Assembly: GCA_021795055.1 (NCBI GenBank)
Contig: JAJYPW010000019.1
Location: 1-10,907 of the forward strand
From: Thermoplasmata archaeon
GTDB taxonomy: Archaea; Thermoplasmatota; Thermoplasmata; Thermoplasmatales; Thermoplasmataceae
Length of the DNA stretch: 10,907 nt
Direction of reading: 5' to 3'
Shown here: positions 1-5,755 of the stretch, in pieces
Position numbering within the stretch: the stretch's first letter is position 1
Layout of the letters: every line of letters starts with the position of its first letter
Position numbers and translations under genes: made by a program
The notes under the pieces: generated by a model
What the model saw: only the letters and a program-made list of their open reading frames with translations
Databases searched by the model: none
What the model was told of the DNA's origin: nothing

Positions 1-53
1 CCCAAGCATTGAATATTGAATACAATGTGAATTCACCAACGCCCTCTCCTTTC

Positions 54-70
54 AAAAGTAATATTAAAGC
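54..70 (+). promoter_or_regulatory. Possible box A/BRE promoter of the ribosomal operon
   Basis: An A-rich stretch runs into a TATTAAA core at about 63-69. With usual archaeal spacing, transcription would start near position 90, leaving a leader of roughly 15-20 nt before rpl11. No Shine-Dalgarno sequence is visible before rpl11, which suits a short leader. The first 99 bases contain no recognisable gene end, so whether an upstream gene also reads into this operon cannot be seen. This is a pattern call only. Confidence 0.35.
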
Positions 71-108
71 GGATCAATTACAGGCTTCACTTCAAACTAG
101 TGTTCAAC

Positions 109-579
109 ATGCCGCAAACAGTAAATACAATGGTAGAGGGGGGCAAGGCATCAGCAGGTGCACCGCTTGGGCCTGCACTTGGCCCACTTGGATTAAATCT
201 TGGCCAGGTAATCAAGGATATCAACGAGAAGACCAAGGCATTTGCCGGGATGCAAGTTCCGATATCGGTCATAATCACCGATCCCGCTTCGAAGAAATAC
301 GAGATTAAGGTAGGAGTGCCGCCTACCTCTGCCCTTCTCAAGAAGGAGCTTGGAATTGAGAGTGCGTCTGGAAACAAGAAGGAGAAAATCGCTGCAGACG
401 CTTCCCTCGAAGTTATCAAGAAAGTGGCTGCTTCCAAGATGACGTCAATGCTATCATACGATCTCAGGGGGGCCGTTATGGAGGTCCTTGGGACATGCGT
501 GTCGATGGGGATCAACGTTGAAGGTAAAGACCCGAAGGAAGTGCAAAAGCTTATTATGAGCGGGTCAATCAAACTCTAA
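109..579 (+). CDS. rpl11: 50S ribosomal protein L11 (uL11)
   Basis: uL11 binds the GTPase-associated centre of 23S rRNA and anchors the base of the ribosomal stalk next to L10. The 156-residue product has the glycine/proline-rich N-terminal domain, with GGKASAGAPLGPALGPLGLN at residues 11-30. It then has the linker motif GVPPTSALLKKELG (69-82) and the C-terminal RNA-binding domain with MLSYDLRGAV (114-123) and the GTCVSMGI segment (128-135). The length fits archaeal L11. The ATG at 109 is preferred because it gives an MPQTV start typical of the archaeal family; an in-frame GTG at 100 would add three residues. It is the first gene of an operon with rpl1, rpl10 and rpl12, 46 nt before the chosen rpl1 start. 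No Shine-Dalgarno precedes it. Confidence 0.96.
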   Translation: MPQTVNTMVEGGKASAGAPLGPALGPLGLNLGQVIKDINEKTKAFAGMQVPISVIITDPASKKYEIKVGVPPTSALLKKELGIESASGNKKEKIAADASLEVIKKVAASKMTSMLSYDLRGAVMEVLGTCVSMGINVEGKDPKEVQKLIMSGSIKL

Positions 580-580
580 C

Positions 581-614
581 CTGTAGGAGAGAATAAATCT
601 CGCACGTACTACGG
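581..614 (+). promoter_or_regulatory. Interrupted hairpin in front of rpl1, candidate L1 operator
   Basis: Positions 581-586 can pair with 609-614 (five Watson-Crick pairs and one wobble), and GAGA at 587-590 pairs with TCTC at 598-601 around a 7-nt loop. The 3' side carries a 7-nt unpaired stretch at 602-608 and the 5' side has none, so two short helices flank a one-sided internal bulge. The outer helix ends in the first two G bases of the rpl1 Shine-Dalgarno sequence (613-618), so folding would mask it. Ribosomal protein L1 is known to repress its own mRNA in bacteria and in Methanococcus by binding a structure like its 23S rRNA site. That this hairpin is such a site is inference. Confidence 0.4.
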
Positions 615-618
615 AGGT
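613..618 (+). promoter_or_regulatory. Shine-Dalgarno sequence deciding the rpl1 start
   Basis: GGAGGT is a full Shine-Dalgarno match. It lies only 1 nt before the ATG at 620, too close for normal initiation, but 7 nt before the in-frame TTG at 626, which is the usual spacing. This favours the TTG start. Confidence 0.65.
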
Positions 619-625
619 AATGCAT

Positions 626-1279
626 TTGCCGGAAGATGGCATTTCAAAAACAATTGAAGAAATAAAGAAGCAGTCGCCTGAAAGGAAATTCAGGGAGAGC
701 ATAGAGCTTGCAATAAACCTGAAGGATCTTGATCTTTCTGATCCTAAGAACAGGGTAAATGAAGAGATTGTGCTGCCCAAGGGAAGAGGGAAGGACATTT
801 CCGTGGCAGTTTTTGGCACGTCAGAACTCAAGGAGAAGGCCAAGAAGGCCACAAAAGCCGTCTACGGACCTGAAGACATCAATAAGTTCCTTGAGGACAA
901 GAGAGAGTTCAAGAAGCTTGTTGAAAAAATTGACTTCTTCATAGCCGAATCCACATTAATGGCTTCCATTGGTAAGTCGCTGGGTCAGATACTCGGGCCG
1001 AGAGGAAAGATACCCAAGCCCATCCCGCCTGGCCAGGATCCTGTTGCCATGATCTCCAGCCTTGGTAAAACCGTAAGGGCAAGAAGCCGTGACAAGAGGA
1101 CATTCCACGTACCGGTTGGTACCAGGGACATGAAGGACGAGGACCTTGAAGAAAACATAAATGCGGTGATAAGAAGGCTCGTTACCAAACTTGAAAAGGG
1201 TTATGGAAACATCGATTCAATTTTCGTAAAGACCACGATGGGGAAGGCTGTTAAACTTGTCATTGGTGATCACAAATGA
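626..1279 (+). CDS. rpl1: 50S ribosomal protein L1 (uL1)
   Basis: uL1 forms the mobile L1 stalk of the large subunit at the tRNA exit site, and in several organisms it represses its own operon. From the TTG start the product is 217 residues, normal for archaea. The family core is complete: an N-terminal RKFRESIELAINLKDLDL segment, then FFIAESTLMASIGKSLGQIL, then LGPRGKIPKPIPPG. Near the C-terminus come the FHVPVGT strand and the TTMGKAVKL motif. TTG at 626 is chosen because the Shine-Dalgarno at 613-618 sits 7 nt before it; the ATG at 620 is the alternative and adds two residues. The stop codon overlaps the rpl10 ATG by 4 nt, so L1 and L10 translation is probably coupled. Confidence 0.95.
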   Translation: MPEDGISKTIEEIKKQSPERKFRESIELAINLKDLDLSDPKNRVNEEIVLPKGRGKDISVAVFGTSELKEKAKKATKAVYGPEDINKFLEDKREFKKLVEKIDFFIAESTLMASIGKSLGQILGPRGKIPKPIPPGQDPVAMISSLGKTVRARSRDKRTFHVPVGTRDMKDEDLEENINAVIRRLVTKLEKGYGNIDSIFVKTTMGKAVKLVIGDHK

Positions 1280-2232
1280 GGAAACCAGCACAGTGGAAAG
1301 TGGAATTGGTTGACGATCTCTCCGATCGGCTTTCCAAGTCTAAAGTCTCTGCGATAGTAGGCATCAAGGGAATCAGCAACAATCAGTTGCAGAAGATTAG
1401 GAGAGACCTCCGTGGGGAAATGGAACTCAAGGTGACGCGCGGAACTCTGATCTGGAAAGCGCTTGAAAAGTCTGGAGTCAAGGGATTTGAGAACCTGCGG
1501 GAACTCATTTCAGGGCAGGTGGCGATTCTCACGACAGACAGTGCTCCGAACGCAACGTTCGAGAAACTCTCAAAAACAAAGCAGAAGTCTCCCGCCAAAG
1601 GCGGTGAGGTTGCCGATGACGACATAGTCGTGGAGGCAAGCGAAACTTCGTTCCCTCCTGGACCTATGGTCAGCGAGTTCCAGAAAGTTGGGCTCCAGAC
1701 GGCAATCGAGAAGGGAAAAATTGTAATCAAGAAAGACACCGTTCTTGTAAAGAAGGGAGAAACCATCTCGAAGGAGAAGGCAGGAGTGCTGAAAAAGCTT
1801 GAAATTTTCCCGCTAACTGTAGGCATAGACATGAAGGGTGCCCTGTATGACGGCATATTCTTCGATGAAAGTGCTCTTTCGATAACTCCATCCAGTGTCC
1901 TGCAGGATGTATCGCGTGCGCTGGTGATAGCAAAGAAGCTTGCGCTGGCCTCAAAGTTCATCGTGCCGGAAATCGTTCCGGAACTTCTCGTCATGGCAAG
2001 GATAAATGCCGAATCGCTTGCAATAGCTGCCGGGGTTGTTGATGAAGGCAATATAGAGTTATTTATACTGAAAGCAATTAAGGATGCCGCTGCACTCGGT
2101 TCGGTAGTCTCCCCAGGCGAGAACGTGCCAGAGAAGGCAGAGGGACCTAAAGCTAAAAAGGACAGGGAGCCGGAGAAAAAGGAGAACGTGGACGACCAGA
2201 TATCTGAGGGTCTTGGGGCCCTGTTCGGATAA
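1276..2232 (+). CDS. rpl10: 50S ribosomal protein L10 / acidic stalk protein P0 (uL10)
   Basis: uL10 is the stalk base: its N-terminal domain binds 23S rRNA beside L11 and its C-terminal helical spine carries L12 dimers. The 318-residue product has the rRNA-binding domain (about 1-100, including [13 protein letters not shown] at 52-64). The archaeal/eukaryal insertion domain (about 107-185) carries [21 protein letters not shown] hydrophobic helical spine follows (about 205-275), then a charged Lys/Glu hinge (about 280-305). It ends in [13 protein letters not shown], the same kind of tail as L12, which is known to recruit translation GTPases. The bacterial homologue lacks the insertion and this tail. 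Its ATG overlaps the rpl1 stop in ATGA. The gene stops 14 nt before rpl12. Confidence 0.96.
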   Translation: MRKPAQWKVELVDDLSDRLSKSKVSAIVGIKGISNNQLQKIRRDLRGEMELKVTRGTLIWKALEKSGVKGFENLRELISGQVAILTTDSAPNATFEKLSKTKQKSPAKGGEVADDDIVVEASETSFPPGPMVSEFQKVGLQTAIEKGKIVIKKDTVLVKKGETISKEKAGVLKKLEIFPLTVGIDMKGALYDGIFFDESALSITPSSVLQDVSRALVIAKKLALASKFIVPEIVPELLVMARINAESLAIAAGVVDEGNIELFILKAIKDAAALGSVVSPGENVPEKAEGPKAKKDREPEKKENVDDQISEGLGALFG

Positions 2233-2246
2233 TAGAGGAGAGAAAA

Positions 2247-2588
2247 ATGGAATACGTATATGGAGCTCTGCTCCTGCATTCAGCAGGATCGGAGATAGAC
2301 GAAACAAAACTGAAGAAGGTACTTGAAGGAGCAGGCGTGAAGGCAGAAGCAGCCAGGATTAAATCCATGGTGTCGAGTCTGCAGGGCGTGAACATTGATG
2401 AGGTCCTGAAGAACGCTGCATCGGCAACCGTATCGGCAGCACCCGCTGCCCAGGCACAGGCACCCGAAGCCTCTCACGAGGGTGAGAAGAAGGGCGGGAA
2501 GAAAGTAAAGGAGGAGCCTAAGGAAGAAAAGAAGCAGGAAGGCTCTGAGGACGATGCGCTTGCAGGCTTGAGTTCCCTGTTCGGATGA
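2247..2588 (+). CDS. rpl12: 50S ribosomal protein L12 (archaeal P1/P2 type)
   Basis: This is the dimeric stalk protein that recruits elongation and initiation GTPases to the ribosome. The 113-residue product has the N-terminal helical dimerisation domain (about 1-58, opening [14 protein letters not shown]). An Ala/Pro-rich flexible hinge (about 59-75) is followed by a Lys/Glu-rich charged linker (about 76-100) and the factor-binding tail [13 protein letters not shown]. This is the archaeal/eukaryal P1 architecture, unrelated in fold to bacterial L7/L12. The Shine-Dalgarno GAGGAG at 2235-2240 ends 6 nt before the ATG. The last 12 bases before the stop region (2575-2586) are identical to 2219-2230 at the end of rpl10, reflecting the shared LFG tail. 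The stop overlaps the next start in ATGA. Confidence 0.95.
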   Translation: MEYVYGALLLHSAGSEIDETKLKKVLEGAGVKAEAARIKSMVSSLQGVNIDEVLKNAASATVSAAPAAQAQAPEASHEGEKKGGKKVKEEPKEEKKQEGSEDDALAGLSSLFG

Positions 2589-2776
2589 TCTGGGAAATGG
2601 ACCTTTCAAAAGTCTACATTCTTGCCGTGAAGTTTATAATTCCGGCATTATTCTTTATAATTTTCTCATTCATTTATGTTGATACCCTTATGGTAATAGT
2701 CTCCGTGATCTGGCTTTTCATAGCTGTGTTTATAACAATAATGAATGTTGACGATTCTTCCGGGCGCGGAATTTAA
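2585..2776 (+). CDS. Small two-helix membrane protein coupled to the stalk operon
   Basis: This gene is not recognised. The 63-residue product has two predicted transmembrane helices (about residues 8-30 and 34-53) joined by a very short turn containing an aspartate. A short polar tail, DDSSGRGI, follows. The ATG overlaps the rpl12 stop codon by 4 nt, as in the rpl1/rpl10 junction, which argues for a real, translationally coupled gene; a second in-frame ATG at 2597 would shorten it by four residues. There is no cysteine, signal-peptidase site or catalytic motif to suggest a function. A chance open frame remains possible, but the hydrophobic pattern and the exact stop/start overlap make that less likely. 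Confidence 0.6.
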   Translation: MIWEMDLSKVYILAVKFIIPALFFIIFSFIYVDTLMVIVSVIWLFIAVFITIMNVDDSSGRGI

Positions 2777-2856
2777 TTCAGCCTTGCCCTGATTCCTGAT
2801 CAATGCGCTATGCCTGAATCCTACGGAATCTGGACTCGGTGTGGGAAGTGCCGGGT

Positions 2857-3318
2857 TTACGGCGCAAGTTTGAGTTCCTTCATCTTTTCCAGCACTTCAG
2901 ATCCATGGGCCTTTGGAGAGACCTTTTCGTAGACATGGGCAATCTTACCGTCCCTGTCTATCAGGTAGGTCACCCTGTTCGCATGTCCTGTCATGCCCTT
3001 AACTCCGTACTGAGTGACAATCTTTTTCGAGTCGTCGGCCACGAGCGTAAAATTCAGGTTGTATTTTTCCTGGAACTTCTTGTGCGATTTCTGGCTATCG
3101 ACGCTTACTCCAAGCACGGTGATGCCCTTTTCCTTGAACTGGCTAAAATTGTCCCTGAAATTGCATGCTTCCGCAGTGCATCCTGGAGTATCATCCTTAG
3201 GATAAAAATAGATAACAACCGGAGATCCCCTGAAGTTGCTCAGTTTCACGTGCTTGCCGTCCTGATCCACTGATTCGAAATCCGGTGCCGTTGTTCCTGG
3301 TCTAAGTAGTTCTTCCAT
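2857..3318 (-). CDS. bcp: Peroxiredoxin, PrxQ/Bcp type
   Basis: This is a thiol peroxidase that reduces hydrogen peroxide and organic hydroperoxides in the cytoplasm; no signal peptide is present. The 153-residue product is full length for the PrxQ/Bcp subfamily. The active site is YPKDDTPGCTAEAC, with Thr44, peroxidatic Cys47 and a second cysteine, Cys52, five residues later. That spacing is diagnostic for PrxQ enzymes that form an intramolecular disulfide. The conserved active-site arginine is Arg115 in GHANRVTYLID. It converges with the small membrane gene across an 80-nt gap in which no clear terminator is visible. The reducing partner (thioredoxin or a similar protein) is not encoded in the window. 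It appears to be a single-gene unit with its own promoter at 3335-3345. Confidence 0.93.
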   Translation of the reverse strand: MEELLRPGTTAPDFESVDQDGKHVKLSNFRGSPVVIYFYPKDDTPGCTAEACNFRDNFSQFKEKGITVLGVSVDSQKSHKKFQEKYNLNFTLVADDSKKIVTQYGVKGMTGHANRVTYLIDRDGKIAHVYEKVSPKAHGSEVLEKMKELKLAP

Positions 3319-3334
3319 AAGTTGACAATATTAC

Positions 3335-3345
3335 TTATTAGTTAA
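3335..3345 (-). promoter_or_regulatory. Possible box A of the peroxiredoxin gene
   Basis: On the minus strand this reads TTAACTAATAA, centred about 22 nt before the peroxiredoxin ATG. No Shine-Dalgarno is present between them. This arrangement suggests a leaderless or nearly leaderless transcript. The rest of the gap up to the CBS gene (to 3430) is AT-rich with no feature I can name. Confidence 0.35.
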
Positions 3346-3430
3346 GCGTTTCTAAAAACCGATTCCATCCCCTCAATTCAAAGCAATTTTTGGAATTTAC
3401 AATGAAAATGAGGCAGGCATATACGGCGAG

Positions 3431-4525
3431 TCATCGCTTCTTCTGCTTGATCAGCCTTGCCTCATACCCCTCAAAGATCTCGTACACGCATTTTCCGAAG
3501 TTCCAGTCGTGGGAGTTCACGGACATGTAAATCTTCCCGGCGGTAAGACGGGTCCTTACTGAATACTTCGTGCTGCCCTCCGTGTTGTACCTGATCACGT
3601 GGATATTGAGCAGACCGGACTTCACGCCAAACATCTTTCCCAGCTTCTGGGCAAATTTCTCGCTCAGGCCGTAAGCGATATCGTACAGATCCTCGTCACC
3701 CGGACCCAGGCCTGTGATGGTCACAAGGAGACCTTGCTTTCCGACAGGCCTGGCGAGTATGTCGATGATGTCGTCGATCCCAATCACGCCGGTGATCTTC
3801 TGGGCTGAGTCGACTACCGGGATTATATGCATGCGCAGTTTTACCATCTCGCTGCATGCCTTGCTCAGTGGATCCCTGTCGGTGACGGACACGGGATCAT
3901 CCATCAGCGAGGAGACAATAACTTTTGACTTGCTTTTTTCCGAGGTATATTGCCCATACTGTATCCTCTGCCTGTCAGCCATTGTCATTTCCATAATGCT
4001 TTCAAGTCTCAGCACACCGGCCAGCTTTCCTGAATCATCGGAAACGGGAACTTCATATTCATCGAGCTTCCTCATGGCCTCGACTGCGTTCTCTATGGAA
4101 TCGCCAACGCTCACGGAAATCGGATCGACGGTCTTGACCTCGAGTGCCATGATTCCGCTAACGTCGCTGATCTCCTGTACATGCTTTGCGATGTCAAACC
4201 TGGAGAGTATCCCGACGAGCTTCTTCTTGTCGGTTACAGGGAGCGCGGGCAGCCCAGAAGAATGGAGTTTCTGGACTGCGCTAAAGCCATCCTCATCAGG
4301 GGACAGTTCCGTGGTGGTGATCATGAAGGACGCGACCTTGGCCCTGGGCTGGATGCTCCTCCTGCGCATTATGTCCCTGTAAACAACCAGCCCCTGGTAT
4401 TTGCCTCCCTTGATTAGAGGGAGGGAATGGATGCTGTTCTCCCTCATCTTGGTAAGTGCGGCAGAAAGCGGCTCTGAAGCCTCCAGTGTTATGAGTTCCC
4501 TTGTCATCATCTGTTCAACTTTCAT
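3431..4525 (-). CDS. Four-CBS-domain protein with C-terminal HPF/RaiA-like domain
   Basis: The 364-residue protein has four CBS motifs at about residues 2-55, 62-117, 125-180 and 202-257, making two Bateman modules that typically bind adenine nucleotides. Typical CBS signatures are LPLIKGGKYQGLVVYRDIM, LPVTDKKKLVGILSRFDI, VPVSDDSGKLAGVLRLESIM and IPVVDSAQKITGVIGIDDI. The C-terminal part (about 265-358) predicts as strand, long helix, three strands, helix and ends in KQKKR. That is the element order and basic tail of the ribosome hibernation factor HPF/RaiA. The segment IHVIRYNTEGSTKYSVRTRL resembles the central hairpin of that fold. A nucleotide-sensing, ribosome-binding role is inference. 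The ATG overlaps the stop of the SHMT-like gene in ATGA, so both are in one operon. No membrane segments are visible. Confidence 0.85.
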   Translation of the reverse strand: MKVEQMMTRELITLEASEPLSAALTKMRENSIHSLPLIKGGKYQGLVVYRDIMRRRSIQPRAKVASFMITTTELSPDEDGFSAVQKLHSSGLPALPVTDKKKLVGILSRFDIAKHVQEISDVSGIMALEVKTVDPISVSVGDSIENAVEAMRKLDEYEVPVSDDSGKLAGVLRLESIMEMTMADRQRIQYGQYTSEKSKSKVIVSSLMDDPVSVTDRDPLSKACSEMVKLRMHIIPVVDSAQKITGVIGIDDIIDILARPVGKQGLLVTITGLGPGDEDLYDIAYGLSEKFAQKLGKMFGVKSGLLNIHVIRYNTEGSTKYSVRTRLTAGKIYMSVNSHDWNFGKCVYEIFEGYEARLIKQKKR

Positions 4526-5691
4526 CTGAAATCACCATACAGTGCGGACGCAATTTTCATGACAGTACCTTTCACGTCCTCTCCGCGCAGGGAGGCCATG
4601 ATCAGTTCAGAGATGCGTGGCATGTCCTCATACCCCAGCCGTGAAATCTCCGAAGTACCTATTCTACCATCTCTATCCACTATGATATTGTTTCGCTCAA
4701 GTTTACGGGAAAGTTCCACTCGCGTGATCCCCTTCCTGTTCAGCCATCCGTCGTCTATCAGAAGCTGATGAGAATGTGAAAACCATGGTTGGAACCTTAC
4801 GCCGAATCCCCTTTCAGAGAGCTCTGCGCCTAGTTTTCCGCTGTTTCTGACGACCCTTGAGGCGTACTCTCCGGCATACCCCTTCATTTCCTCCAGCGTT
4901 ACCCCGAGTGCTGCAATCCTCGCCAGGTGGGTATTATCCTGGATGTGCCATGTGAAACTTTCCTTCATGCCCTCCAGAACGCCCGGATCGTTTGCCAGAA
5001 TTATGCCTCCCTGCGGACCAGGAAATGTCTTATGCGTGGATCCGAAAAGCACGGAGCAGTAACTCATAACATCATTCTGGAAAGCCCTGCCGGCAATGAG
5101 GCCCATCACATGCGATCCATCATAAACCAACCCGCTTGAAGAGTCCTCGCAGATATCCCTGATCCTCTTCAGGTCATATTCCCTGACAAATGCAGACTGG
5201 CCAAGCACTATCAGTGCAGGTTTTTCTGACCTGGCCCTGGTTTCCAGCGCCTCATAATCAATCTCCTGGTCTGCGGTATTGTATGGTATGGTTCCCTCCT
5301 TCACGCCAAGCAGTTTCGGGATGTATGGGCCGTCATAGCCTGGATACCCACCATTCTCTGTGGAAATATGGAGCATTTTCTGGCCTGGCCTTAACATTGA
5401 TCTTAACACTGCAATTGCTGCGATGTGCCCTCCCACAGGGCTGATCTCAGCAAGTTTCACACCAAAAAGGGACTTCGCGGCTTCAATTGTCCTCTGCTGG
5501 ATTTCCTCAAAAATCGAGGTACCGCCATAGTCGTTGATCCCGTTTTCACCGATGTGGGAATACCTGCCGGAGAGATCCGACGAGAGCGCTTCCAGCGCCT
5601 TTTTTGACATGATGTTCTCAGAAGCCTGAAGATTCAGGCAATTCCTTCTGTACTCATTGTGACTGCTGACGAGAGACGATATGCTGTTCAT
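4522..5691 (-). CDS. glyA: Serine hydroxymethyltransferase-like PLP enzyme
   Basis: This is a fold-type I PLP enzyme of the SHMT family, which interconverts serine and glycine with transfer of a one-carbon unit to a pterin carrier. Family signatures are LNLQASENIMS (19-29), SPVGGHIAA (84-92), YDGSHVMGLIAG (190-201; Asp191 for the pyridine nitrogen) and STHKTFPGPQGG (218-229; Lys221 binds PLP). The tail motif GRIGTSEISRLG has Arg351 placed for the substrate carboxylate. At 389 residues it is somewhat shorter than typical bacterial SHMT. Two motifs deviate: the usual YAEG region reads YSHIGENG, and the usual GGH segment that stacks on PLP reads GGYPGYDG. Carrier and substrate are therefore uncertain, and it could be a specialised aldolase. 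It is the first gene of an operon with the CBS gene; its ATG faces the DP1 promoter and has no Shine-Dalgarno. Confidence 0.85.
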   Translation of the reverse strand: MNSISSLVSSHNEYRRNCLNLQASENIMSKKALEALSSDLSGRYSHIGENGINDYGGTSIFEEIQQRTIEAAKSLFGVKLAEISPVGGHIAAIAVLRSMLRPGQKMLHISTENGGYPGYDGPYIPKLLGVKEGTIPYNTADQEIDYEALETRARSEKPALIVLGQSAFVREYDLKRIRDICEDSSSGLVYDGSHVMGLIAGRAFQNDVMSYCSVLFGSTHKTFPGPQGGIILANDPGVLEGMKESFTWHIQDNTHLARIAALGVTLEEMKGYAGEYASRVVRNSGKLGAELSERGFGVRFQPWFSHSHQLLIDDGWLNRKGITRVELSRKLERNNIIVDRDGRIGTSEISRLGYEDMPRISELIMASLRGEDVKGTVMKIASALYGDFR

Positions 5692-5755
5692 TGTGGGATA
5701 TCACGCAAAAAATAAAAAAGTGTTTTAACTGCCTGGGACTTTTAGCCTGATCACG
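5692..5755. promoter_or_regulatory. Divergent promoter region between SHMT-like and DP1 genes
   Basis: Only 64 nt separate the two start codons. On the minus strand a T-rich stretch containing TTTTTATTTTTT lies about 15-30 nt before the SHMT-like ATG. On the plus strand GTTTTAAC at 5722-5729 lies about 30 nt before the DP1 TTG. Neither gene has a Shine-Dalgarno, so both transcripts may be leaderless. The two core promoters are nearly adjacent, so their use may be mutually influenced; that is inference. Confidence 0.5.

Noticed and set aside
9..308. Open frame overlapping the start of rpl11 in another frame (99 codons)
   Set aside because: It is a shadow of the L11 gene; the translation has no family pattern and L11 is certain in the overlapping region.
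87..572. Antisense open frame of 161 codons opposite rpl11
   Set aside because: Codon-pattern shadow of the L11 gene; no independent start signal or family resemblance.
1383..2279. Long antisense open frame (298 codons) across rpl10
   Set aside because: The Ser/Phe-rich translation is what a Lys/Glu-rich gene gives on the opposite strand; L10 is unmistakable on the plus strand.
2219..2586. Twelve-base direct repeat at the ends of rpl10 and rpl12 (2219-2230 and 2575-2586)
   Set aside because: Explained by the shared, functionally conserved LFG-containing stalk tail; not a mobile or recombination element.
2788..2833. Imperfect inverted repeat (CCTGATTCC and GGAATCTGG) in the 80-nt gap between the convergent membrane-protein and peroxiredoxin genes
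   Set aside because: The arms are 9 nt with a mismatch and a 28-nt loop, with no T-run after them, so it is too weak to call a terminator.
3346..3430. AT-rich gap between the CBS and peroxiredoxin genes checked for an RNA gene or terminator
   Set aside because: No stable stem, tRNA-like arm or long T-run was found on either strand.
3714..4382. Open frame of 222 codons on the plus strand opposite the CBS gene
   Set aside because: Ser/Thr/Ile-rich mirror of the CBS coding sequence, with no upstream signal and no recognisable domain.
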